Shown here: positions 23,846 through 33,509 of the stretch, piece by piece
How positions within the stretch are numbered: the first letter of the stretch is position 1
Layout: each line of letters begins with the position of its first letter
Assembly (NCBI GenBank): GCA_016342325.1
Contig: JAEINR010000051.1
Location: 1-44,152 of the forward strand
Length of the DNA: 44,152 bases
Origin: Desulfobacterium sp.
GTDB taxonomy: Bacteria > Desulfobacterota > Desulfobacteria > Desulfobacterales > Desulfobacteraceae
Direction of reading: 5' to 3'
Notes under the pieces: generated by a model
The model's database searches: none
Told to the model about the DNA's origin: nothing
The model's input: the letters and a program-made list of their open reading frames with translations, nothing else
Translations under genes and position numbers: made by a program

Positions 23846-23880
23846 CATTGGAATGACCATTGCAATTAATCTTTCCAATG
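23846..23880. promoter_or_regulatory. Inverted repeat upstream of modA
   Basis: CATTGGAA (23846-23853) and TTCCAATG (23873-23880) are perfect inverses 50 bases upstream of the modA ATG. It does not match the ModE box or the Moco riboswitch consensus I know. It may be a regulator site for the transporter operon. Confidence 0.35.
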
Positions 23881-23931
23881 AAAGGCGACATAAATAGAAA
23901 CCACCCAAAGAAGTCAGCCAAGGAGTTACCC

Positions 23932-24684
23932 ATGAAATTGAAATTGCTTTTAACCGTTCTACTGCTCCAGATCTGTTCAGGCCCCAATGTCCAGGCCCAA
24001 CCCATCAACCTGTCGGTGGCCGCGAGCATGACCGATGCCTTAAAAGAGATAATAACCGGATTTTCTGCAGCACATCCGGGTGCCCGGTTGCGGCCGAACT
24101 TTGCCTCTTCCGGTAGCCTGGCAAAGCAGATTGAGCAGGGAGCGCCGGCAGATATCTATGTTTCCGCAAACCCCAAATGGATGAAATACCTTGTCGAGAA
24201 ACAGATGATTGCGCCGGGCACCCATCGCATTTTTGCCTACAACAAACTAGTGTTTATCGGCGAAAAGAGATCCATTGTTCTGTCCCTGGCCGACCTGGTC
24301 AGCCTTGAACGTATCGCCCTTGGCAGCCCAAGGAGCGTACCGGCGGGTCAGTACGCCAAACAGGCCATGGACCGCGCCGGCATATACCCCGTACTTGAGC
24401 AGAAAAAGAAACTGGTCATGGCCAAAGATGTTCGCCAGGCCCTGCTCTATGCCGACCGGGGCGAGGTGGACGGCGCATTTGTCTACCAAACCGACGCGAT
24501 TCTGGCCGTTACAGCGAAAATCCTCTTTACCGTACCCACGGATCTGTATGACCGGGTTTCATATCCAGTGGCACTGACCATTTCAGGGGCGAAAAAGAAA
24601 TCGGCAACCGCTTTTTACGACTACATGGGCAGTCCCCAAGCCATGGCCACCCTGGAAAAATACGGTTTTGAACCGAACCGTTAA
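23932..24684 (+). CDS. modA: Molybdate ABC transporter, periplasmic binding protein ModA
   Basis: A 250-residue protein with a signal peptide (residues 1-22, ending VQAQ). The ModA fold follows: LSVAASMTDALKEI near 25-38, FASSGSLAKQIEQGAPADIY near 57-76, and GSPRSVPAGQYAKQ near 133-146 (oxyanion-contact regions). It captures molybdate, perhaps also tungstate, in the periplasm. ATG 23932 is chosen over the longer frame because AAGGAG precedes it and the signal peptide starts there. It is the first gene of modABC, placed just ahead of the nitrogenase genes that need molybdenum. Confidence 0.92.
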   Translation: MKLKLLLTVLLLQICSGPNVQAQPINLSVAASMTDALKEIITGFSAAHPGARLRPNFASSGSLAKQIEQGAPADIYVSANPKWMKYLVEKQMIAPGTHRIFAYNKLVFIGEKRSIVLSLADLVSLERIALGSPRSVPAGQYAKQAMDRAGIYPVLEQKKKLVMAKDVRQALLYADRGEVDGAFVYQTDAILAVTAKILFTVPTDLYDRVSYPVALTISGAKKKSATAFYDYMGSPQAMATLEKYGFEPNR

Positions 24685-24695
24685 AGGAACAGACC

Positions 24696-25376
24696 ATGCC
24701 CTACCTTACCCCAGATGATCTTCTGGCGATCCGGTTATCATTACAGGTCGCCGTAACCGCAACCATAATAGCGCTTCCGGCCGGGTTTTCCGTGGCCTAC
24801 CTGCTGGCGTTGACAAACATACGCGGCAAGGCGGTCCTGGAAGGGATTATCAACCTGCCCCTTGTCCTGCCCCCGGTAGTTACCGGATACCTGCTGCTGC
24901 TGCTGTTTGGTCGCAACGGTTGGCTCGGTCATTTGCTGGCGCTCTTTGATATCCGCATCATCTTTACCCTGGGGGGTGCGGTCATCGCTTCCTCCATCGT
25001 GGGTTTCCCGTTGCTCGTCCGCTCCATCCGCATCGGCATGGAGGGTATTGACAAACAATATATCCAGGCATCCCGGACCCTGGGTGCCAAATGGTGGGAC
25101 ACCCTCTTCACCATTACCATCCCACTCTGCAGCCGGGCCATCCTGTCCGGTATGACCTTGATGTTTGCCAGAAGTCTTGGAGAATTCGGCGCCACCATCG
25201 TGCTGGCCGGTAATATACCCGGTGTTACCCAGACCATACCGTTGGCCATTTATCAGTACACCAGCACACCGGGCGGTGACCGCATGGCCCTGTCCCTCTG
25301 CCTGGTATCAATTCTCCTTTCTTTTATGGTGCTGCTGATCGGAGAAGCTGGGAACCGCACACTATCAAGGAGGTAG
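24696..25376 (+). CDS. modB: Molybdate ABC transporter permease ModB
   Basis: A 226-residue membrane protein with about five transmembrane helices. The permease-ATPase contact loop is RTLGAKWWDTLFTITIPL near 125-142, followed by ARSLGEFGATIVLAGNIPG near 155-173, a diagnostic stretch for ModB and CysT/W-type permeases. It forms the channel for molybdate with ModC. The start lies 11 bases after modA and the end three bases before modC. Confidence 0.92.
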   Translation: MPYLTPDDLLAIRLSLQVAVTATIIALPAGFSVAYLLALTNIRGKAVLEGIINLPLVLPPVVTGYLLLLLFGRNGWLGHLLALFDIRIIFTLGGAVIASSIVGFPLLVRSIRIGMEGIDKQYIQASRTLGAKWWDTLFTITIPLCSRAILSGMTLMFARSLGEFGATIVLAGNIPGVTQTIPLAIYQYTSTPGGDRMALSLCLVSILLSFMVLLIGEAGNRTLSRR

Positions 25377-25379
25377 ACC

Positions 25380-26108
25380 ATGCTTATGGAAGTGGATGTC
25401 GAAAAAAACTTTGGTGATTTTCAGTGTCGGGCCGCATTCTCCCTTAGGACTGAAAAATGCGGTGTTTTCGGGCCTTCCGGAAGCGGAAAGTCGACACTGA
25501 TGCATATGCTCGCCGGTCTGCTTGAACCGGACAGAGGGGTTATAAAGCTGAACGGGGTGACGCTGTTTGACCGGCAGGCAGGCATCAATCTTCCCCCTGA
25601 AGCCCGTCGGATCGGCGTGGTTTTTCAGCATGCCCATCTCTTTCCCCATATGAGCGTGAAAAAGAACCTACTCTACGGCATGAACAGAATCCCAACCGTT
25701 GAAAGAAGCATCAACCCGGAACAGCTCATCAACATCCTCCAGGTGGAACACCTTCTGGATCGCAGGGTATCAAAACTATCCGGCGGCGAACGCCAGCGGG
25801 TGGCCCTTGGCAGGACCATCCTGGCCTGCCCCCATCTCATTCTGCTGGATGAACCCCTGTCCGGATTGGACGGAACGTTGAAATACCAGATTATTCCACA
25901 TCTGCGGCGGGTTTTCGCTGAATTTTCCATCCCCATGCTCTTTATCAGCCACAGCCTTCAGGAAATGCGCATGATGACGGACGAAGTGCTCATTATGGAA
26001 CACGGTTTGATAGAAAAGCAGATACCCACCGACGAGTTGGCTCCCACCCGCATGGATAACGGTGGTCGCGGTTACACAAATCAATTGAACCTTGAGGCCA
26101 TCTTCTAA
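25380..26108 (+). CDS. modC: Molybdate ABC transporter ATPase ModC (short form)
   Basis: A 242-residue ABC ATPase. Walker A GPSGSGKST is at 31-39, the Q-loop VVFQHAHLFPHMSV near 80-93, the signature LSGGERQRVALGR at 133-145, and Walker B LILLDEP at 153-159. ModC proteins usually carry a C-terminal Mop/TOBE domain that senses molybdate and brings them to about 350 residues; here the chain ends soon after the ATPase core, so that sensing domain is absent. AGGAGG precedes the ATG. It powers uptake through ModB. Confidence 0.9.
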   Translation: MLMEVDVEKNFGDFQCRAAFSLRTEKCGVFGPSGSGKSTLMHMLAGLLEPDRGVIKLNGVTLFDRQAGINLPPEARRIGVVFQHAHLFPHMSVKKNLLYGMNRIPTVERSINPEQLINILQVEHLLDRRVSKLSGGERQRVALGRTILACPHLILLDEPLSGLDGTLKYQIIPHLRRVFAEFSIPMLFISHSLQEMRMMTDEVLIMEHGLIEKQIPTDELAPTRMDNGGRGYTNQLNLEAIF

Positions 26109-26146
26109 ACTAAGAAATTGCAGTTCAAAAGGAGAAAAAGGATATC

Positions 26147-26995
26147 GTGAAAAAGACCACGCCCCCCGACGATCTAAAGGGTCACCCCAAAATGGAAGAA
26201 CCCCTTTCCGATTGTCAATTCAGCCTGTGCAGCGTACCGCCGTGGATCATTGGTTCCCGTGGCTTCAATGACAACCCAGGGCCCCTGAGGATCCATGGGG
26301 TCCGGACCACCCATGCTCATTTTTTCAGCCAGCTGGATCATTTGTCAACCTGGGCGGAAAGGGCCAGGATCTTTCAGGATTACATGGCGGTGGCCTTTCA
26401 TCTGCACCAATGGCGAAAACCAGGTGATCCTGACGGAAGACTCAGCCTGAAACACAGTTATCTCCGGTTTCTCAGGGGGTGGTTGTTTGATGCCTGTTCC
26501 GTTGAAGGGGCTGTGATGAAGGGATGGGTGGAAAGCCGAATGGGGCTGCCGCCCACCTATCATCGCGGTCGTATCCGGGGAAAGGACAGCCGGGCGTACC
26601 TCTCCTACCTGGCCGACCGCATGGGGGGCTCCGCCCGAACCAATGCCATTTTCTCCCAACTGGATCTCCTCTATGAGTTTGTTCAGTACGAGATGGAACG
26701 TCGTGATCCCGGTATCACCCATATCACGCTTTTCAGGGGGATATACGATTTTGCGGAACATGAAATCATTGCCCAAGGGGACAACCGGAAGGCCGTGGTC
26801 AGGCTCAACAACCTGAATTCGTTTACCCATGATTTTGAGCGGGCCTGGGAGTTCGGCACCTTTGTTATGGAAGTAAAGGTGCCTGTTTCAAAGATTTTTT
26901 TTGACGGCTCCTTTCTCCATGCAGGTATCCTGAAGGGAGAAGAGGAGGTTCTGGTCATCGGGGGTGAGTATGATATCACCCGGCGTCTGGTATAA
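26147..26995 (+). CDS. draT: Dinitrogenase reductase ADP-ribosyltransferase DraT
   Basis: A 282-residue protein matching DraT. It transfers ADP-ribose from NAD+ to a specific arginine of NifH when ammonium or darkness/energy limitation signals appear, switching nitrogenase off. Recognisable segments are FSLCSVPPWIIGSRGFNDNP near residues 24-43, LLYEFVQYEMERRDPG near 178-193, and HITLFRGIYDFAEHEII near 196-212. The start is GTG 26147 with AGGAG before it. draG follows at 27014. The target arginine is present in NifH encoded just downstream (Arg97). Confidence 0.9.
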   Translation: MKKTTPPDDLKGHPKMEEPLSDCQFSLCSVPPWIIGSRGFNDNPGPLRIHGVRTTHAHFFSQLDHLSTWAERARIFQDYMAVAFHLHQWRKPGDPDGRLSLKHSYLRFLRGWLFDACSVEGAVMKGWVESRMGLPPTYHRGRIRGKDSRAYLSYLADRMGGSARTNAIFSQLDLLYEFVQYEMERRDPGITHITLFRGIYDFAEHEIIAQGDNRKAVVRLNNLNSFTHDFERAWEFGTFVMEVKVPVSKIFFDGSFLHAGILKGEEEVLVIGGEYDITRRLV

Positions 26996-27013
26996 AAAAA
27001 GGTGGAGGCATTG

Positions 27014-27940
27014 ATGAAAAACGTTCAAAGACCCGATTGGAAGGACATTGTGGACAAGGCCAGGGCAGCATTCATGGGCGTTGCCCTGGGGGATGCCCTG
27101 GGGGCCACCACCGAGTTCATGACGGCCCGGGAAATTAAGGTTCAATTCGGTGTGCACAACCAGATTATCGGGAAAGGATGGCTGTATCTCAAGCCCGGTC
27201 AGGTGACCGATGATACCGAGATGTCGGTCCAAATGGGCCGGGCCATTCGAAATTCCGGAAGGTGGCATCTAGCCGCCATTGCCGACGGGTTTGCCGACTG
27301 GATGAAAGGCCGCCCTGTTGATATCGGCGCCACCTGTGCCAGGGGGATCAGAAACTACATTGTTCACCACAGCCTTGAAGTTCCGCCAAGCCCGTGGGAT
27401 GCAGGCAACGGGGCGTTGATGCGCATGGTTCCCGTTGCCCTTTACACCCTGGGAGATGAAGAATGCCTTGACCGGTATGCGGTGGAACAGGCCCATCTTA
27501 CCCATAACAACCCCCTGTCCGACGCTGCCTGTATATTTTTTGGCCGCCTGGTTCACAACGCCGTTATGGGGGCCACCCTTGACCAGCTCCGCAACCTTGC
27601 CGACGATTTTGTGGCCCAACACCCGGTGTTTGCCTACCAGCCCTATCCGGGAAACAGTTCTGCCTATGTTGCGGATACCGTGCAGACCGTGTTTCATTTT
27701 CTATTTTCAACAACCACCTTTGAGGAATGCCTTATCAATACGGTGAACCAGGGAGGAGACGCAGACACCACCGGTGCCCTGGCCGGTATGCTTGCCGGGG
27801 CGCTTTACGGTGTCCGGGGGCTGCCGAAACGCTGGGTGAAACGTCTGGATCCCAGGGTTTCTTCCGAGGTGCCTGGGCTGGCGGAATACCTTGTGAACCA
27901 CTCTCCGTTATCCCAGGCCCAGGATGAATTTCAGTTTTAA
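27014..27940 (+). CDS. draG: ADP-ribosyl-dinitrogen reductase hydrolase DraG
   Basis: A 308-residue ADP-ribosylglycohydrolase that removes ADP-ribose from NifH and restores activity. Metal-binding acidic motifs are visible: VTDDTEMS near residues 64-71 and NQGGDADTTGALAGMLAGALYG near 241-262. The N-terminal block AAFMGVALGDALGATTEF is also typical. ATG 27014 is preferred over GTG 27002 because GGAGG (27004-27008) is then the ribosome binding site. It forms an operon with draT. In photosynthetic bacteria DraT and DraG are controlled by PII proteins; here NifI1 and NifI2 are the only PII-like proteins in view. Confidence 0.93.
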   Translation: MKNVQRPDWKDIVDKARAAFMGVALGDALGATTEFMTAREIKVQFGVHNQIIGKGWLYLKPGQVTDDTEMSVQMGRAIRNSGRWHLAAIADGFADWMKGRPVDIGATCARGIRNYIVHHSLEVPPSPWDAGNGALMRMVPVALYTLGDEECLDRYAVEQAHLTHNNPLSDAACIFFGRLVHNAVMGATLDQLRNLADDFVAQHPVFAYQPYPGNSSAYVADTVQTVFHFLFSTTTFEECLINTVNQGGDADTTGALAGMLAGALYGVRGLPKRWVKRLDPRVSSEVPGLAEYLVNHSPLSQAQDEFQF

Positions 27941-27991
27941 CCATTTCAACGGGTTCTTTATGGAACCAGACCATTAACAGGAGGAATGAGC

Positions 27992-28453
27992 ATGGAAAAG
28001 GACACCCACGTGATACGGAACGGCAGGATCGAGGATATTGATCGCCTTGTGAATCTTTTGGAACAGCTTTTTTCACTGGAAAAAGATTTTACCTTTGATG
28101 AAAAAAAGCAACGCAACGGGCTGCAATTGATGCTGGAGGGATGCGGCAAGCACCGGGCCGCCAAGGTTGCCTTGCATGGGAACAAAATTGTGGGCATGTG
28201 CACGGTCCAAACCCGAATATCCACATCTAAGGGAAGCATCACCGGCGTTCTTGAGGATCTGATCATAGATGAAGACCACCGGGGCCAAGGGATCGGTGAA
28301 AGGCTTTTAAAGGAAATATCCCAATGGGCAAAGCAACGGGGCATCGATCATCTCCAACTCCTGGCCGATAGAAACAACACGCCGGCGCTGGCCTTTTACC
28401 ATCTCCAGGGATGGCAACATACAGATCTTGTCTGCCTCACCCAGGATCTGTAA
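27992..28453 (+). CDS. GNAT family N-acetyltransferase
   Basis: A 153-residue GNAT protein. The acetyl-CoA motif is EDHRGQGIGERLLKEISQWA near residues 91-110, preceded by VLEDLIID and followed by LLADRNNTPALAFYHLQGW. ATG 27992 is chosen because AGGAGG then has a seven-base spacer; ATG 27986 would be too close. It sits between draG and nifH on the same strand. The substrate is unknown. Regulation of a nitrogenase component by acetylation is possible by position only. Confidence 0.83.
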   Translation: MEKDTHVIRNGRIEDIDRLVNLLEQLFSLEKDFTFDEKKQRNGLQLMLEGCGKHRAAKVALHGNKIVGMCTVQTRISTSKGSITGVLEDLIIDEDHRGQGIGERLLKEISQWAKQRGIDHLQLLADRNNTPALAFYHLQGWQHTDLVCLTQDL

Positions 28454-28455
28454 AA

Positions 28456-28521
28456 ATTACACTTTTATACCCTAAAGCCAAAGAAATTACAAATTTGGTT
28501 TACGAAATGAGCGAAGTTACA
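28456..28521. repeat. Three TTACA repeats at exact 30-bp spacing upstream of nifH
   Basis: ATTACA, ATTACA and GTTACA start at 28456, 28486 and 28516, exactly 30 bases apart, each preceded by AA and followed by an A/T-rich run. Read on the minus strand they are TGTAA(T/C)TT units. As at 10452, this looks like the multiple terminal repeats of an IS21-type end without its transposase. They do not fit the NifA site TGT-N10-ACA. Confidence 0.55.
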
Positions 28522-28636
28522 TATTTGTAGCAGTATTTCCAAAGCTCACCCCCGTCTTAAGGGCGATGGATCAATCCCACTTTAAAATTACGCTTAATTA
28601 TCAGACCGTTAAGAACTAATTCAGTTTTTTTTGATA

Positions 28637-29546
<910 letters not shown>

Positions 29547-29604
29547 TCCGGACAAGCCCTCAGCGCTAGGAAGCTAAAAACATTAAACAAGGAAGTTAAA
29601 AACA

Positions 29605-29964
29605 ATGAAAATAATGATCAGATCCATTATCAGACCGGAAAAAACCCATGATGTCATGGCCGCCCTCATGGAAGCGGGATTTCCCGCCGTCACCCGCATG
29701 GGCGTTGCAGGCCGGGGAAAGCAGCGGGGCATCAAGATCGGCGAGATCACCTACGATGAAATCCCCAAGGAGATGCTCATCACCGTGGTGGATGAAAAGG
29801 CCAGGGAGTTTGTCCTCAATATCATCATGACAACCGCCAAGACCAGTGAAAAAGGCGCCTTTGGAGACGGTAAGATTTTTGTAAGCCCGGTGGATGAGAT
29901 CTACACCATCAGTTCCGGAGTCATGGAATCGGATGAAGCAGAGGCGGAAGAGGTGACCCCATGA
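29605..29964 (+). CDS. nifI1: PII-like nitrogenase regulator NifI1
   Basis: A 119-residue PII-family protein starting MKIMIRSIIRPEKTHDVMAAL. The T-loop region is short and differs from GlnB: TRMGVAGRGKQRGIKIG near residues 31-47, without the uridylylated tyrosine context. The C-terminal half (VVDEKAREFVLNIIM, GDGKIFVSPVDEIYTI) is typical PII. In methanogens NifI1 and NifI2 form a complex that blocks NifDK when glutamine is abundant and is released by 2-oxoglutarate. Its stop overlaps the nifI2 start (ATGA), so translation is coupled. Confidence 0.92.
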   Translation: MKIMIRSIIRPEKTHDVMAALMEAGFPAVTRMGVAGRGKQRGIKIGEITYDEIPKEMLITVVDEKAREFVLNIIMTTAKTSEKGAFGDGKIFVSPVDEIYTISSGVMESDEAEAEEVTP

Positions 29965-30341
29965 AGGAGATCATGGCTGTCGTCCGTATGAACATGATCA
30001 ACAAGACCAAACTGGCCCTGATCGATGCGGGAATCCCATCCATGACAGCCATGGATGCGTTGGGCCGGGGAAAAGGTCTTGTGGATATGGCGCTTTTAAA
30101 GGGGGCGGAACAGGGCTATGAAGAAGCCATTTCCCAGCTGGGTCAGGCTGGCCGTCTGATCCCCAAGAGGGCGATCTCCCTGGTTGTCCCGGACAAGCTG
30201 GTGTCAAAAACGGTGGAGACCATCATTCATGCCAACCAGACCGGGAAATCCGGGGACGGGGTCGTCTGGGTCATGCCGATCCTTGATGCCGTGAGTGTGA
30301 GAACCGGCGAGAGTGGCGACAAGGTCCTGGACGACCTTTAA
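29961..30341 (+). CDS. nifI2: PII-like nitrogenase regulator NifI2
   Basis: A 126-residue PII-family partner of NifI1. It starts MKEIMAVVRMNMINKTKLAL and carries an extended T-loop region (DALGRGKGLVDMALLKGAEQGYEEAISQLG, about residues 33-62), as in other NifI2 proteins, and ends with the PII motif GKSGDGVVWVMPILDAVSVRTGE. It acts with NifI1 on NifDK. It overlaps nifI1 by four bases and precedes nifD by 27 bases, the standard placement between nifH and nifD in anaerobes. Confidence 0.92.
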   Translation: MKEIMAVVRMNMINKTKLALIDAGIPSMTAMDALGRGKGLVDMALLKGAEQGYEEAISQLGQAGRLIPKRAISLVVPDKLVSKTVETIIHANQTGKSGDGVVWVMPILDAVSVRTGESGDKVLDDL

Positions 30342-30368
30342 TTAAATTTTAAAGATGGGAAGAGAAAG

Positions 30369-32033
30369 ATGAGCGATACGATAAAGGATACGAAAACCAT
30401 CAAACCGGGCGGTGTCGACACCCTTGATCCGGAAAAGATAAAAAAAGAGTTGCTGTCACGGTATCCTGCCAAGGTGGCCAGAAAACGATCCAATCAGATC
30501 ATGGTCAACAAAAAGGATGATACCGGTAAAACCCCGGTCATGGGGGCCAATGTCAGGACCGTCCCGGGAATTATCACCCAGAGGGGATGCTCCTATGCAG
30601 GGTGCAAGGGAGTGATCCTGGGGCCCACACGGGATATTGTCAATATTACCCATGGCCCCATCGGGTGCGGGTTTTACAGCTGGCTGACCCGGCGGAATCA
30701 GACCCGTACCGCTTCGGATGCCGACGACAATTATATGCCCTACTGCTTTTCCACGGACATGCAGGATGAAGATATTGTCTTTGGCGGTGAAAAAAAACTG
30801 AAAGCCGCCGTACAGGAAGCCTATGACATATTTAAGCCCAAGGCCATCAGCATCTTTTCAACCTGTCCCGTGGGACTCATCGGAGATGATGTCCATGCCG
30901 TTGCAAGTGAGATGAAGGAAAAGCTCGGCATCAACGTTTTTGGTTTTTCCTGTGAAGGCTACAAGGGGGTGAGCCAGTCTGCCGGTCATCATATCGCCAA
31001 CAACGGAATTTTTAAGAATGTGGTTGGCAAGGATGATTCCATCAAGGAAGCTGATTATAAGATCAACCTTTTGGGGGAGTACAACATCGGCGGCGATGGA
31101 TTTGAGATCGACCGGATTCTGGACGACTGCGGCATATCCGTTGTCTCAACCTATAGCGGCAATTCCACCTATGACCAGTTTGCCAATTCCCATACGGCAG
31201 ACCTCAACACGGTCATGTGCCACAGATCCATCAACTATGTGGCGGATATGATGGAAATCAAATACGGTATCCCCTGGATAAAGATCAACTTCATCGGGGG
31301 TAACTCCACGGCCAAATCCTTGAGAAAAATCGCCGAGTATTTTGGCGAGGAAGCTCTCATCCAACGGGTAGAGGCGGTTATTGAAGCGGAGATGCCCGAA
31401 GTTGAACGGGTGAGACTGGCGGTTAAAAAAAGGTGCGAAGGCAAGGTGGCCATGATCTTTGTGGGCGGTTCCAGGGCCCATCATTACCAGGATCTGTTCA
31501 ATGAGATCGGCATGCGAACGATTTCAGCCGGATACGAATTCGCCCACAGGGATGATTACGAGGGAAGACGGGTTATTCCCGACATCAAGATCGATGCGGA
31601 TTCAAGAAATATTGAAGAGCTTAAGATTGAAAAGGATGACGACAAATACCGGGCCAGAAAAACCGACGCAGAAATCGCGGCCCTCAAGGCCAAGGGTTTC
31701 GAATTCAAGGATTACAAGGGTATGAGTATCGATATGGAAAACGATGCCCTTCTCATCGATGATATCAGCCAGTATGAAACAGAGCAGCTTCTTAAACTGT
31801 ACAAACCCGATCTCTATTGTGCGGGCATCAAGGAAAAATATGCCATCCAAAAGAGCGGCATCCCAATGAAACAGCTCCATTCCTACGATTCAGGGGGTCC
31901 CTACGCAGGCTTTAAAGGGGCGGTCAATTTCTACAAGGAGATCGACAGGCTGGTCAACTCCAAGGTCTGGGACTATCTTGAAGCCCCCTGGCAGACAAAC
32001 CCCGAACTTTCTGCAAAATACGGTTGGGAATAA
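30369..32033 (+). CDS. nifD: Nitrogenase MoFe protein alpha subunit NifD
   Basis: A 554-residue subunit carrying FeMo-co. P-cluster ligands are Cys74 (RGCSYAGCKG), Cys100 (GPIGCGFYSW) and Cys166 (STCPVGLIGDD). FeMo-co ligands are Cys284 (VMCHRSINY) and His504 (QLHSYDSGGPYAG); the substrate-site Gln203 and His207/208 are in GVSQSAGHHIAN. Compared with the Azotobacter protein there is a charged insertion around residues 400-460, as in Clostridium pasteurianum-type (cluster III) NifD. The Mo ligand set argues against VnfD or AnfD. GGAAGAGAAAG precedes the ATG. Confidence 0.97.
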   Translation: MSDTIKDTKTIKPGGVDTLDPEKIKKELLSRYPAKVARKRSNQIMVNKKDDTGKTPVMGANVRTVPGIITQRGCSYAGCKGVILGPTRDIVNITHGPIGCGFYSWLTRRNQTRTASDADDNYMPYCFSTDMQDEDIVFGGEKKLKAAVQEAYDIFKPKAISIFSTCPVGLIGDDVHAVASEMKEKLGINVFGFSCEGYKGVSQSAGHHIANNGIFKNVVGKDDSIKEADYKINLLGEYNIGGDGFEIDRILDDCGISVVSTYSGNSTYDQFANSHTADLNTVMCHRSINYVADMMEIKYGIPWIKINFIGGNSTAKSLRKIAEYFGEEALIQRVEAVIEAEMPEVERVRLAVKKRCEGKVAMIFVGGSRAHHYQDLFNEIGMRTISAGYEFAHRDDYEGRRVIPDIKIDADSRNIEELKIEKDDDKYRARKTDAEIAALKAKGFEFKDYKGMSIDMENDALLIDDISQYETEQLLKLYKPDLYCAGIKEKYAIQKSGIPMKQLHSYDSGGPYAGFKGAVNFYKEIDRLVNSKVWDYLEAPWQTNPELSAKYGWE

Positions 32034-32101
32034 ATTTCGTAATCTTTTAACCGGATTCGTCCCACGAAAAAACATAAAATTACAAGGGAGACCTAGGCAA
32101 A

Positions 32102-33478
32102 ATGTTGCTCAGACATACCAATAAAGAGATAAAACCCAGGAAAGCGCTAACCGTAAACCCGGCGAAAACCTGCCAGCCCATCGGGGCCATGTATGCATCC
32201 CTTGGGATACACAATTGCCTGCCCCACAGTCACGGTTCCCAGGGATGCTGCGCCTACCACAGAAGCGCCCTCACCCGCCACTTTCGGGAACCGGTCATGG
32301 CAGCCACCAGTTCATTTACCGAAGGATCATCTGTTTTCGGGGGCCAGGCCAACCTGGTCCAGGCCATTAACACTATTTTCACCACCTATGAGCCGGATAT
32401 CATCGCCGTTCACACCACCTGTCTGTCTGAAACCATCGGGGATGATGTGAACCAGATCGCCATTAAGGCGGTCAAGGACGGAAAGGTGCCTGAAGGTAAA
32501 CACGTGATCCATGCCAGCACCCCCAGTTATGTGGGGTCCCACGTTACCGGGTTCTCCAACATGACCAAGGCCATGGCCATGTATTTTTCCAAGTCCACGG
32601 GGACGCCCAACGGGAAGTTCAACATCATTCCGGGATATGTTGAACCGTCGGACATGGCGGAGATTAAACGGCTGGTCAAAGGGATGGGCATTACCCCCAT
32701 TCTTTTCCCGGACACCTCCAACGTCCTCAACGGTCCCATGACCGGAAAATACAACATGTATCCCGACGGCGGCGTCACAGCTGAAGAACTCACCGCCACC
32801 GGGGACAGCATCGGTACCATTGCCCTGGGCGCCACGGCATCTGCCGACGCGGCAAGGGCCCTTGACACCCGCTGGAAGGTCCCCTGCCAGGTGCAGGATC
32901 TGCCCATCGGACTTGGGGCAACCGACCGGTTTATCGATGCCTTAAGAAAGGCGGCAGGGGTGAGCGTACCGGACAGCATCACAGGGGAACGGGGCCAGTT
33001 GCTGGATATCATCACGGACATGCACCAGTATTTTTACGGAAAAAAGGTGGCCCTGGCCGGGGACCCGGATCACTTGATTCCCCTGGTGGAGTTTCTCCTG
33101 AGCATTGACATGATGCCCGTTCATATCGTCACGGGAACACCGGGAAAGAACTTTGAGAAAAGAATCCGGGAGATGACGGACCATCTTCCCTACCCGGTGA
33201 ATGTCAAAGCCGGCGGCGACCTGTTCCAGCTCCACCAATGGATCAAAAACGAGCCGGTGGACCTGCTCATGGCCAACACCTATGGAAAATACATGGCCAA
33301 AGATGACGACATCCCCTTTGTGCGGATGGGATTCCCCATCCTGGACAGGGTCGGCCACTCCTATTTTCCCACGGTTTGTTACAAGGGCGGCATACGGCTT
33401 CTTGAAAAGATTCTTGACGCCCTGCTGGATCGTCTTGACCGTGATGCCCCGGAAGAAAGTTTTGAACTGGTACTGTAA
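32102..33478 (+). CDS. nifK: Nitrogenase MoFe protein beta subunit NifK
   Basis: A 458-residue subunit completing the P-cluster. Ligands are Cys24 (AKTCQPIGAM), Cys49 (HGSQGCCAYHR) and Cys107 (HTTCLSETIGDD). The N-terminal extension of about 50 residues seen in Azotobacter is missing, as in cluster III NifK proteins such as that of Clostridium pasteurianum. It pairs with NifD as an alpha2-beta2 enzyme. GGGAG lies before ATG 32102. nifE follows after 31 bases. Confidence 0.97.
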   Translation: MLLRHTNKEIKPRKALTVNPAKTCQPIGAMYASLGIHNCLPHSHGSQGCCAYHRSALTRHFREPVMAATSSFTEGSSVFGGQANLVQAINTIFTTYEPDIIAVHTTCLSETIGDDVNQIAIKAVKDGKVPEGKHVIHASTPSYVGSHVTGFSNMTKAMAMYFSKSTGTPNGKFNIIPGYVEPSDMAEIKRLVKGMGITPILFPDTSNVLNGPMTGKYNMYPDGGVTAEELTATGDSIGTIALGATASADAARALDTRWKVPCQVQDLPIGLGATDRFIDALRKAAGVSVPDSITGERGQLLDIITDMHQYFYGKKVALAGDPDHLIPLVEFLLSIDMMPVHIVTGTPGKNFEKRIREMTDHLPYPVNVKAGGDLFQLHQWIKNEPVDLLMANTYGKYMAKDDDIPFVRMGFPILDRVGHSYFPTVCYKGGIRLLEKILDALLDRLDRDAPEESFELVL

Positions 33479-33509
33479 TTGATTAGGTTAGGTAAAAATT
33501 AGGAAAAGG

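Noticed and set aside
23661-23931. Molybdenum-cofactor riboswitch or ModE box upstream of modA
   Set aside because: The palindromes there do not match the ModE consensus, and I could not recognise the Moco riboswitch core. Only an unassigned inverted repeat is reported.
28456-28521. CRISPR array made of the 30-bp spaced units
   Set aside because: Only about 6-8 bases are shared per unit and there are only three units, so this is not a CRISPR repeat-spacer structure. The same holds for 10452-10540.
30369-32033. Alternative vanadium or iron-only nitrogenase
   Set aside because: No vnfG/anfG delta-subunit gene lies between the D and K genes, and NifE, NifN, NifV, ModABC and the Mo-type ligand motifs all fit a molybdenum enzyme.
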